Shown: piece after piece, positions 54,590 through 61,873 of the stretch
How positions within the stretch are numbered: the first letter of the stretch is position 1
Layout: the number at the start of each line of letters is the position of its first letter
Assembly (NCBI RefSeq): GCF_004341945.1
Contig: NZ_SMBP01000007.1
Location: forward strand, 1 to 64,000
DNA: 64,000 bases
Source of the DNA: Longicatena caecimuris
GTDB taxonomy: Bacteria; Bacillota_I; Bacilli_A; Erysipelotrichales; Erysipelotrichaceae
Reading direction: 5' to 3'
The notes under the pieces: generated by a model
Seen by the model: only the letters and a program-made list of their open reading frames with translations
Told to the model about the DNA's origin: nothing
Database searches by the model: none
Translations under genes and position numbers: made by a program

Positions 54590-55321
54590 ATGGACTATCG
54601 GATGCCGCTTTATATGCAGTTGAAGGAAATCATCATGAAACGCATTGAGGATGGGGAATATCTTCCCGGGGAAAAGATTCCCAGTGAAAGAGAGATGGCA
54701 GATACTTATGGTGTAAACCGAATGACGGTAAAAAACGCTATTAATTCTTTGGTGGAAGCTAATATATTATATCGAATTCATGGTAAGGGAACATTTGTCG
54801 CGCAAAAGAAAACACAAAAGGTAACTTTTTATGATAATTTATCTGAATCCAGTCGAGGATTAGGTGCTGTTATTAAAGACAGTGGAATACCTTTGATGAA
54901 TCAAATTTTGGAAAAGGGTGTCATATCTTCACGTGGCTATTTAGCCAATAAACTGCATATTTTAAAGAATGAAGATGTTTATGTATTGCATCGTTTACGT
55001 AATATCGGAACAGAATCCTTTGCTTTAGAGTACTGTTATGTTCCTTATCATTTGTTTAAAGATATTGATACTTATAATTTTGAGCATGTGTCTTTATACG
55101 ATTACATGGAGAGCAAAGGTCATCGACCGGTAGTATTTTCTCAGCGGCTGACGATTTTAAAAGCAGTGCAACCGGAAGCCCGATTGATGAAGATAGCGGA
55201 AGGTCATCCATTGTATTATTTTGAATACATTGGCAAAGATGCAAAAGGGAATGTAGTAGAATACACTGAAAGCTATGTCCGTTGTGATAAGGCAAAATTT
55301 ACTTTTCGCGCAAAACGATAA
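54590..55321 (+). CDS. GntR/UTRA-family transcriptional regulator 2
   Basis: A second, 243-residue GntR regulator: winged helix at 5-75 (GEKIPSEREMADTYGVNRMT, IHGKGTFVAQKK) and UTRA domain at about 90-240 (VYVLHRLRNIGTESFALEYC, YVPYHLFKDI). The two regulators share layout but little identity, so they probably read different signals. It lies 13 bases after the first. It is the closer candidate for the GTATATAC-type sites upstream of the catabolic operon. The ATG at 54590 follows TAGGAGGATG. Confidence 0.9.
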   Translation: MDYRMPLYMQLKEIIMKRIEDGEYLPGEKIPSEREMADTYGVNRMTVKNAINSLVEANILYRIHGKGTFVAQKKTQKVTFYDNLSESSRGLGAVIKDSGIPLMNQILEKGVISSRGYLANKLHILKNEDVYVLHRLRNIGTESFALEYCYVPYHLFKDIDTYNFEHVSLYDYMESKGHRPVVFSQRLTILKAVQPEARLMKIAEGHPLYYFEYIGKDAKGNVVEYTESYVRCDKAKFTFRAKR

Positions 55322-55345
55322 GTCGGCAAAAAGCTGACTTTTTTC
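55321..55345 (+). terminator. Terminator after the second GntR gene
   Basis: AGTCGGC, AAAAA, GCTGACT, then TTTTT. It begins at the last base of the stop codon. Confidence 0.8.
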
Positions 55346-55450
55346 ATTTCTGAAGATTATTCAACATACAAAAGCGAGAAGCTAAATTCAATGAGTATTG
55401 CCATGAAAATGAGGTCCTTTATAATCAACATGGACGCTGTATAATAGAAA

Positions 55451-55519
55451 CCTAGAATGTCTTTTTTCTTATGCCCAATTTAACAGGGTTCATTTGACAT
55501 AGCTAGGACTTTTTTTATG
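55451..55519 (+). terminator. Isolated terminator-like hairpin in the 680-base gap
   Basis: CCTAGAATGTC (55451-55461) pairs with GACATAGCTAGG (55496-55507) with a small bulge, followed by ACTTTTTTT. A TATAAT box at 55440-55445 lies just before it, so a very short transcript is possible. No -35 was found and the meaning is unclear. Confidence 0.4.
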
Positions 55520-55588
55520 TTGAAATACTATGGTTTAGAATATGTGGTATATCGAAATATAGATGGACTCGCACGATATTTATTATAG

Positions 55589-55619
55589 TGGTATAAAAAC
55601 CGTATAAACTGGTATATAC
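55589..55619 (+). promoter_or_regulatory. Candidate GntR/UTRA operator cluster
   Basis: TGGTATA at 55589-55595 and ACTGGTATATACA from 55608. The second contains GTATATAC (55612-55619), matching the GT-N-TA-N-AC core bound by HutC/UTRA-type GntR regulators. The ten-mer ACTGGTATAT recurs at 55828-55837 over the operon promoter. Confidence 0.5.
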
Positions 55620-55800
55620 ATGAAACCTCATGAGCATAGGAACGATAGAATTTCATAAATTTTATCAAAAAATATGTATTTTTTTGATTTTTTTTAATAA
55701 TTATCAAAAATACGATAAATAAAGGCTTTTATTAAACAAGTTTTCATAAAATTATCGATATTGATAGACAACAATTTACACTTGTGGTGAAAAAGTAAAA

Positions 55801-55838
55801 AGAAAACGCTTGCAAAAAGATTACAATACTGGTATATT
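55801..55838 (+). promoter_or_regulatory. Promoter of the glycated-amino-acid operon with cre-like and GntR sites
   Basis: TTGCAA (55810-55815), 17-base spacer, TATATT (55833-55838). AGAAAACGCTTGCA (55801-55814) is one mismatch from the CcpA cre consensus and covers the -35. ACTGGTATAT (55828-55837) covers the -10. This suggests control by CcpA and by one of the GntR regulators. Confidence 0.6.
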
Positions 55839-55846
55839 AAAAACGT

Positions 55847-55910
55847 AAAGTGGATTAGCTGATAAACCACAGGGTGCACACTGCGACTACTTCAGCTTGG
55901 ATCTCACTTT
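55847..55910 (+). other. Structured leader at the 5' end of the catabolic operon
   Basis: Immediately after the expected start site, AAAGTG (55847-55852) pairs with CACTTT (55905-55910), and inside it AGCTGA (55857-55862) pairs with TCAGCT (55892-55897). The apex contains GTGCAC. It may protect the 5' end of the message or bind a factor. No known riboswitch class was recognised. Confidence 0.4.
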
Positions 55911-56001
55911 GAAAAACATTCCTTTCCAGTATAGCACAAATGATGAAAAAAAGAATTGGATGGGAAAGAAAAGCTGATAGGAAATCGAAGGAGAAAAAAA
56001 C

Positions 56002-57033
56002 ATGGAAAAAGAAAAAGTGATGTTATCGAAATTTAATGTAGAAACTTATCTGAAAGATGGCGATGCTGTCGTTGCGAAATTAAAAGAAGTAGAAGCGGTT
56101 GCGGATAAAGTACATGATAAGGGATATGAAAATATTTTCTTGTTAGGAATGGGTGGAACTTATGATGAATTAGAGCCAATTCAGTACATCATGAATAAAT
56201 ACTCAGAAGTAGAAGTGCATTTAGCCAATGCAGCAGAATTAAACGTCCTTGGCAACAAGCGTTTAAAGAAGGGTTCTGTTGTTATTACTGCCAGTGCTTC
56301 CGGTGATACCAAAGAAATCGTGGAAGCTGTGGAATGGATCGTGAAAGAAGGCATTGAAGTTGTTGCTTTCACCAAACCAGAAACACCACTTGGAAAACTT
56401 GCGACTACGATCATCACCGCTCCTGTAACAACCGGACAGTGTGAATATAGTTATCTGATGTTTGATGTCTTAGCTCTGCGTTTATTGAATCGCCGCAATG
56501 AATTCCCAAAATATGATGCCTTCATTGCCCAAACAAAAAATATCTTCCATGACTTAGTAGATATTCGTGAAAAATTTGATGCAAAAGCCGATGAAATTGC
56601 AAAAGCTTATGCTTTAGAACCATATAGCATCTTCGTTGGCAGTGGCGCATTGTGGGGAGAGACCGTATTATTCTCCATGTGTATCTTAGAAGAAATGCAA
56701 TGGGTACGCACAAGAGCAGTATCCAGTCCGGATTTCTTCCATGGAACATTGGAATTGGTAGATAAAGATGTACCGGTCTTCTTGTTCAAGGGTGAAGATG
56801 AGTGCCGTAAGCTGGATAATCGTGTAGAAGCATTTGCCAAGAAATTCACTGATAAGCTGGTTGTCATTGATACAGCAGAATATGCGATTGATGGTTTAGA
56901 TCCGGAATTCCGTATGATCGTTTCACCAATGATCTTAACCGCGTTAGTAACAGAACGTCTGGCAAGCTATTATGAAACTTATACAAAACACAATCTTGCT
57001 TATCGCCGCTACTACCGTCAGTTTGAATATTAG
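56002..57033 (+). CDS. SIS-domain sugar-phosphate deglycase/isomerase (FrlB/GfrF-like)
   Basis: The 343-residue protein has two SIS domains: FLLGMGGTYDELEPI and VITASASGDTKEIVEAVEWI in the first, IFVGSGALWGETVLFSMCIL in the second, with HGTLELVDKDVPVFLF near the active site. It resembles FrlB-type fructosamine-6-phosphate deglycases more than glucosamine synthase. These split phosphorylated Amadori products into glucose 6-phosphate and a free amino acid. Its partners (mannose-family PTS, FrlC-like epimerase, HAD phosphatase) agree. The exact substrate is not known. The ATG follows GAAGGAG. Confidence 0.82.
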   Translation: MEKEKVMLSKFNVETYLKDGDAVVAKLKEVEAVADKVHDKGYENIFLLGMGGTYDELEPIQYIMNKYSEVEVHLANAAELNVLGNKRLKKGSVVITASASGDTKEIVEAVEWIVKEGIEVVAFTKPETPLGKLATTIITAPVTTGQCEYSYLMFDVLALRLLNRRNEFPKYDAFIAQTKNIFHDLVDIREKFDAKADEIAKAYALEPYSIFVGSGALWGETVLFSMCILEEMQWVRTRAVSSPDFFHGTLELVDKDVPVFLFKGEDECRKLDNRVEAFAKKFTDKLVVIDTAEYAIDGLDPEFRMIVSPMILTALVTERLASYYETYTKHNLAYRRYYRQFEY

Positions 57034-57038
57034 AAGCA

Positions 57039-57698
57039 ATGGAAAAAATTGATGCTGTGATCTTTGATATGGATGGTGTTCTGATTGATTCAGAACCCAT
57101 CTATATGCATCATGTTCTTTCCTTCTATGAACGCTTTGGCATTCATGTGCCATATGAAGAAGTCGTAAAATTGGCCGGCAGCAGCAATGAAGCCAGCTGG
57201 CAGATGATGGCATCGTGGTGGAAGGAGGCGATTGATCCTAAAGAGCTGGAACAGCTATACGAAACCATAATGCAGGGTGAAGAGGAAGTCGTGTTTGCGG
57301 ATATTGTGAATCCATATGTGCGTTATATCTTACCAAGATTACGCGAAAGGGGCATAAAAACAGCGATTGCATCTTCATCACCAATGTCAGCAATTCATGC
57401 CATGATGCAGCAATGTCAATTATTGAATAGTTTCGATTTGGTAGTAACCGGCAGGGATTTTCCTTTCAGCAAACCAGATCCTGCCATCTATTTACATACG
57501 GTGAAACAGCTGAAAGTAGCGAAGGAACATTGTATCATTATCGAAGATTCCACGTATGGTATTGAAGCAGCTATACGTGCAGATATCAAAGTAGCAGCAT
57601 TAAAAGATGAACGATTCCATTATGATCAAACAAAAGCAACGTATCTGGTACATGATCTATTGGAAGCCTATCATCTTATCTTGGAAGGAGAAGACTAG
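57039..57698 (+). CDS. HAD-family phosphatase (beta-phosphoglucomutase-like)
   Basis: The 219-residue protein has HAD motif I IFDMDGVLIDSEP (8-20), motif II IASSSP (near 112), motif III Lys in SKPDPAIYL, and motif IV IIEDSTYGIEAA. The helical cap lies between motifs I and II, as in the beta-phosphoglucomutase/sugar phosphatase group. It probably removes or moves phosphate on a sugar in this pathway. It begins five bases after the deglycase gene and has a weak ribosome site, suggesting coupling. Confidence 0.88.
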   Translation: MEKIDAVIFDMDGVLIDSEPIYMHHVLSFYERFGIHVPYEEVVKLAGSSNEASWQMMASWWKEAIDPKELEQLYETIMQGEEEVVFADIVNPYVRYILPRLRERGIKTAIASSSPMSAIHAMMQQCQLLNSFDLVVTGRDFPFSKPDPAIYLHTVKQLKVAKEHCIIIEDSTYGIEAAIRADIKVAALKDERFHYDQTKATYLVHDLLEAYHLILEGED

Positions 57699-57699
57699 G

Positions 57700-58542
57700 A
57701 TGAGCAAATTAGAACTTGCGGCTATGAATTGTCATCATCGTTTCTATCCACTGGAAGAATTCTTTGCCAGTGCTGCTTCAAATGGTTATAAAAAGGTTGA
57801 ACTCTGGACAGGGCCACAACATTTCTATATGGATCATGAGCGTTATGATTCCATCGATAAACTAAAACAGTTGGAACAACGCTATCATCTGAAAATTATT
57901 GGAATCTGTCCGGAACAGACAAATCCCAAACCTAATAATATGGCCGCAAGAGAACAGGATATGCAGGATAGAGTATATCACTATTTCTGTAATGCGGTTG
58001 ATGTGGCATGTGAACTGCAGGCACAACAAGTTGTCGTTACAAGCGGCTGGGCATTTCTAGATGAGCCAAAACAAGAAGCCTGGAAACGCAGTGTGACGAT
58101 GCTGAAACGCATTGCCCAATATGCACAAGCAAACGGCATGAAATTGGCAATTGAAGCTTTGCAGGAAAATGAATCTGTATTAGCAAACAGTGCCCAAGAT
58201 CTTGCTCGACTGCTTGATGAAGTAGATGAATCAGCATTAAACATATGTCTGGATATGGGTGCAATGGCAAGAGCAAACGATACAATTCAAACATATTTTG
58301 AAACATTTCATGATAAAGTTATCCATTGCCACTTTGTGGATGTGAATGAAGAAATCACACATCTGGCATGGGGAGATGGAAAACGTGACATGCGATGTGA
58401 TTTACAGGATTTCATGAAGTATGGATATCATGGCATCCTGTCCGTAGAATGTGTCAATCAGCGTTACTTCAAAGAGCCATTCACAGCCGATGCAGCATCT
58501 ATGCGAATATTTGAAGAACACATAAAGGAGATTGACAAATGA
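57700..58542 (+). CDS. FrlC-like sugar-phosphate isomerase/epimerase
   Basis: The 280-residue TIM-barrel protein belongs to the IolE/AP-endonuclease-2 superfamily. Metal ligands are likely the Glu in LAIEALQEN, the Asp in NICLDMGAMA, the His in VIHCHFVDVN and the Glu in ILSVECVNQ. The start (HHRFYPLEEFFASAASNGYK, then KVELWTGPQHFY) resembles FrlC, which interconverts fructoselysine and psicoselysine. The ATG at 57700 lies two bases after the HAD stop, with AAGGAGAAG before it. The next start overlaps its stop (ATGA). Confidence 0.82.
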   Translation: MSKLELAAMNCHHRFYPLEEFFASAASNGYKKVELWTGPQHFYMDHERYDSIDKLKQLEQRYHLKIIGICPEQTNPKPNNMAAREQDMQDRVYHYFCNAVDVACELQAQQVVVTSGWAFLDEPKQEAWKRSVTMLKRIAQYAQANGMKLAIEALQENESVLANSAQDLARLLDEVDESALNICLDMGAMARANDTIQTYFETFHDKVIHCHFVDVNEEITHLAWGDGKRDMRCDLQDFMKYGYHGILSVECVNQRYFKEPFTADAASMRIFEEHIKEIDK

Positions 58543-58958
58543 AACATTATGTACTTGCATCACACGGAGGTTTTTCGAAAGGAATTTATGAAAGTATTCA
58601 GATCATCATTGGCGAACAGCCCAATATACATATCGTACAGGCATTTGTGGAAGGCAATAACGATATCACATCTTTAGTAGAGGAAACCTTAGCAGCGATT
58701 CCGCCTGAAGATGAAGTAATCGTATGCAGCGATGTGTTTGGTGGCAGTGTCAACAACGAATTCATGAAACAGCTGAGAAATCGCAACCATATGCATTTGA
58801 TTACCGGCATGAATCTGCCATTATTGATGCAGTTGTTTCTCAGTGTCGAGGAGGATCCGGAAAAGATGATCCATGATATCGTGAACAGTGAAGATACACG
58901 CGTAAAGTACTGTAACGATATGCTGCGTAGCGCAGCAAAAGAAGAAGAGGACTTCTAG
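58539..58958 (+). CDS. Mannose-family PTS IIA component
   Basis: The 139-residue protein has the mannose-family IIA fold; the phospho-accepting His is in LASHGGFSKGI (His9). SDVFGGSVNNEF (about 65-76) is the second conserved stretch. It passes phosphate from HPr to IIB in the cytosol. It overlaps the epimerase gene by ATGA and lies 14 bases before the IIB gene. Confidence 0.92.
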   Translation: MKHYVLASHGGFSKGIYESIQIIIGEQPNIHIVQAFVEGNNDITSLVEETLAAIPPEDEVIVCSDVFGGSVNNEFMKQLRNRNHMHLITGMNLPLLMQLFLSVEEDPEKMIHDIVNSEDTRVKYCNDMLRSAAKEEEDF

Positions 58959-58972
58959 AAAGGTGATGTAAC

Positions 58973-59445
58973 ATGATTAATTAGTACGCGTTGATCATCG
59001 CTTACTGCATGGTCAGGTGGCTTTTTCCTGGACCAATGGCGTTGGCGCAAATTGTATTTTGGTAGCAAGTGATACCGTAGTACATGATGATGTATGGAAG
59101 ACCACATTAAAGTTGGGAAAACCTAGCGGAGTGAAATTGGTAATTAAAAATATGGCCGATTCCATAGCGGCTATTAACAGTGGAGTAACGGATAAATACA
59201 AACTGATTATTGTTGTTCAGACCATTAAAGAAGCAAAACAGCTTGTGGATGGTTGTCCATCGATTACCAGTATCAATTTAGGAAACACCAAGGAAAGCAA
59301 GACAACAACACAAGTCAGCAAACAGGTTTTCCTTGAAGAAGAAGAGAAAGCGATTTTGAAAGAATTGATGGAACGAGGCGTAGAGTGTGAAATCAGAGCA
59401 CTAGTAGATGATAATAAACTTAATGTCGCCCACGTTTTAAAGTAA
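58973..59445 (+). pseudogene. Mannose-family PTS IIB gene with a one-base frameshift at its start
   Basis: A well-placed ATG at 58973 (GAAAGGTG upstream) reads only ATG ATT AAT TAG. One frame over, the sequence from 58984 encodes LVRVDHRLLHGQVAFSW, the invariant IIB start with the phospho-His in HGQV (58987-59019), and stays open to 59445. Adding one T in AATTAG (58979-58984) would join the ATG to this frame as MINLVRVDHRLLHGQV, the usual family start. The only in-frame start downstream (GTG 59017) would remove the His. As written the gene cannot give an active IIB. A sequencing error is quite possible. The rest of the protein (about 157 aa) is intact. Confidence 0.82.
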
Positions 59446-59463
59446 AATGAGGAGGAAATAATC

Positions 59464-60237
59464 ATGGTAGTACAAGCTATCTTAATTGGTCTGATTGCTG
59501 CATGGGGTTCTTTGGATTATGCATTCGGTACATTATATACCTTTAGACCAATCGTTTTAGGACCATTAGTAGGTTTAGTTTTAGGGGATGTAAAAACAGG
59601 AGTTGAAATTGGGGCAAGCTTAGAGCTGTTGTTTATGGGGGCAATTTCTGTAGGTGCCTATATTCCACCAGATGTTAATATCGGCGGTGTCTTAGCGACG
59701 GCATTTGCCATTTCAATGGGAAAAGGTGTTGACGCTGCTGTTGCTTTAGCTATGCCAATTGCCGTAATTTCCTTGGGCATCGGAAATTTAGTTTCCGCCA
59801 TTACACCTGTTTGTTTGAAAATAGCCGATGATGGTGCAGCGGCTGGTAATGATAAGAAAATCATGTTTACACAGTGGCTCATGGGAGCATTTGCTACCAT
59901 CTATAAATTCCTGTTGGTCTTTGGTGCTTTCTATGTTGGTGCTGATAAAGTACAGGCTTTGTTAGATTTTATTCCACAATTTGTACTAGATGGCATGGGC
60001 GTGGCAGCCGGTATTCTTCCCGCAATGGGATTTGCAATGCTGATGCGTATGATCATTAACAAGAAGCTGATTCCTTTCTTCTTCTTAGGTTTTGTTTTGG
60101 CATCTTATGCCAACATTCCGGTACTTGGTGTCGCTATCATTGCGGTCATCATTGCCGTAGAGAAATTTGGCTTTTTGGAAGATCGGCCAGTGATGGCTGG
60201 TAATGCTGAGGAGGTAAGTGATGATGACGACTTCTAA
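59464..60237 (+). CDS. Mannose-family PTS IIC component
   Basis: The 257-residue membrane protein has about eight helices and the family stretches LGPLVGLVLGDVKTGVEIGA and LELLFMGAISVGAYIPPDVN. It forms the sugar channel with IID. The ATG follows GAGGAGGAAA. It overlaps the IID gene by 17 bases. Similar PTS sets in Salmonella and enterococci (Gfr type) import glucoselysine and fructoselysine. Confidence 0.93.
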   Translation: MVVQAILIGLIAAWGSLDYAFGTLYTFRPIVLGPLVGLVLGDVKTGVEIGASLELLFMGAISVGAYIPPDVNIGGVLATAFAISMGKGVDAAVALAMPIAVISLGIGNLVSAITPVCLKIADDGAAAGNDKKIMFTQWLMGAFATIYKFLLVFGAFYVGADKVQALLDFIPQFVLDGMGVAAGILPAMGFAMLMRMIINKKLIPFFFLGFVLASYANIPVLGVAIIAVIIAVEKFGFLEDRPVMAGNAEEVSDDDDF

Positions 60238-61063
60238 TACGGATGAAAAACTGATTACCAAAAAGGACCTGTTGCATTCAGCATGCAATATCGGTGCCTT
60301 AGGAATGGAATATTCCTGGAACTATCCTCGCCAAATGCATTTGGCATTCTGTTTAATGATCAACCCAATGTTAAAAAAGATTTATGCAGATGATCCTGAA
60401 GGTTATGCAGAGGCTTTAACAAGACATGTGGCATTCTTTAATATCACGCCACAGCTTGCGCCTTTTGTTGGCGGTATTGCCGTATCTATGGAAGAGCGTG
60501 TTGCGAAAGGGGAATTGGAAGGAGCTGCTGTTGATTCTGTCAAAGCTGCTTTAATGGGACCATTAAGTGGTATCGGTGATTCTATCTTCTTAGGTTGTAT
60601 CCGTGTCATTGCCGTTGCCGTTGGTATTTCATTAGCATCTACCGGCAACATCATGGGACCAATTGCTTATTTCTTGATTTATAATATTCCAGCCTTCTTA
60701 GTACGTTTCATCGGAGCAGTGAAAGGTTATGAATTAGGCTTCTCTTTCTTGGCGAATGCTGAGAAAAGCGGTTTGATGGAAAAAGTGATGTTTGCTTCCG
60801 GTATCGTTGGTATCATGGTAATCGGTGCCATGAGCAAAGACATGTTCTATGCGACGATTCCGTTGAAGATTGGGGCAAATGTTTCCGGAGAAGATGTACA
60901 GACCGTACAAACGATTTTGGATGGCATCATGCCTGGTATGTTAGGCTTATCTGCTACTTGGATCTATTATTGGCTGTTGAAAAAGAAAGTCAATCCAATG
61001 TGGCTCATTCTCGGCACGATGATTCTTGGTGTTGTTGGTGTTTATTTTGGTTTCTTAGGATAA
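60221..61063 (+). CDS. Mannose-family PTS IID component
   Basis: The 280-residue protein has the IID start KKDLLHSACNIGALGMEYSW, then MHLAFCLMINPMLKKIY, FFNITPQLAPFVGGIAVSME, and LMGPLSGIGDSIFLG; membrane helices are in the C-terminal half. It completes the permease with IIC. The ATG at 60221 follows GAGGAGGT; the GTG at 60218 and the ATG at 60224 are alternatives. Confidence 0.93.
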   Translation: MMTTSNTDEKLITKKDLLHSACNIGALGMEYSWNYPRQMHLAFCLMINPMLKKIYADDPEGYAEALTRHVAFFNITPQLAPFVGGIAVSMEERVAKGELEGAAVDSVKAALMGPLSGIGDSIFLGCIRVIAVAVGISLASTGNIMGPIAYFLIYNIPAFLVRFIGAVKGYELGFSFLANAEKSGLMEKVMFASGIVGIMVIGAMSKDMFYATIPLKIGANVSGEDVQTVQTILDGIMPGMLGLSATWIYYWLLKKKVNPMWLILGTMILGVVGVYFGFLG

Positions 61064-61099
61064 TATATGCATGCAAGATGCATAGAAAGGCGGTTACAT

Positions 61100-61747
61100 A
61101 TGAATATACATACGTATATTGATTACATTGATGATCCAAATGATACTTACGAACAGTATTTAGAGAAAGCAAAAAAGTATCATTTCCGCTGTATCTTTGC
61201 GCAGATTGACACTTATGATGAAGCCGTTGCTTATTTAAAGGATAGCGGTATCATCATCGCAGGAGCAATTGATTTTCCTGAAGGTGTCTTATCATTAGAT
61301 GAAAAAATGAAACGTTTCCAGGCGTATGCGGAGAAAGGCTTTAAGGAAATTGATTATGTCTTAAATCAGCATGCTATCGAAACAAGAGATTATGCTTATA
61401 TTGAAAAAGAAATGAAGACCATTACGGCTTTCTGTCGAGAACATGGCATTTGCGATAAAGCAATTGTTGAAATGTGTAAGTTGGATGAGGATGCGAAAAA
61501 GAAGGTATGCGAGATTGCATTGCGCGTAAAACCAGCCTTTTTAAAAACATCTACTGGTAAGAGCTTTGGCGGAGCTAAGTTAGAAGATGTTTTATTGATG
61601 AAGAAAATCTTAAAAGATGAGGTACGTATCAAAGCAGCCGGCGGTATTCACACATATGAAGAGGCAAAAGCATTAATTGATGCCGGCGCATCGGCATTGG
61701 GGGCAAGTGCGGGAATTGCCATTTGCGAAGGGGAGAAACAAGCATAA
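61100..61747 (+). CDS. DeoC-type (deoxyribose-phosphate) aldolase
   Basis: The 215-residue TIM-barrel aldolase has the Schiff-base Lys in FLKTSTGKSFGG (near residue 154) and the second Lys in RIKAAGGIHTYEEA (near 184), both typical of DeoC. The conserved acidic start is shortened compared with DeoC of E. coli (259 aa). It is the last gene of the PTS operon. It may act on a sugar phosphate made by the epimerase instead of deoxyribose phosphate. The ATG at 61100 follows AAAGGCGG; an in-frame ATG at 61067 has no ribosome site. Confidence 0.85.
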   Translation: MNIHTYIDYIDDPNDTYEQYLEKAKKYHFRCIFAQIDTYDEAVAYLKDSGIIIAGAIDFPEGVLSLDEKMKRFQAYAEKGFKEIDYVLNQHAIETRDYAYIEKEMKTITAFCREHGICDKAIVEMCKLDEDAKKKVCEIALRVKPAFLKTSTGKSFGGAKLEDVLLMKKILKDEVRIKAAGGIHTYEEAKALIDAGASALGASAGIAICEGEKQA

Positions 61748-61755
61748 AGCAGAAT

Positions 61756-61790
61756 AGAGGTAAACGTCCTTTGATGATTGCCTCTTTTCT
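61756..61790 (+). terminator. Terminator of the PTS operon
   Basis: AGAGGTAA (61756-61763) pairs with TTGCCTCT (61778-61785) with one G-T pair, followed by TTTCTT. Confidence 0.7.
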
Positions 61791-61873
61791 TATAAGCTTT
61801 TCATCAAATATACACGCATGTTTAAGCGTTTATACTTGATATAGGATAAATGAGAGTATTCAAGGAGGTGGAC

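Noticed and set aside
59017-59445. IIB read as an intact gene starting at the GTG at 59017
   Set aside because: This start drops the phospho-accepting His and the invariant first 15 residues, has no ribosome site at the right distance, and ignores the well-placed ATG at 58973.
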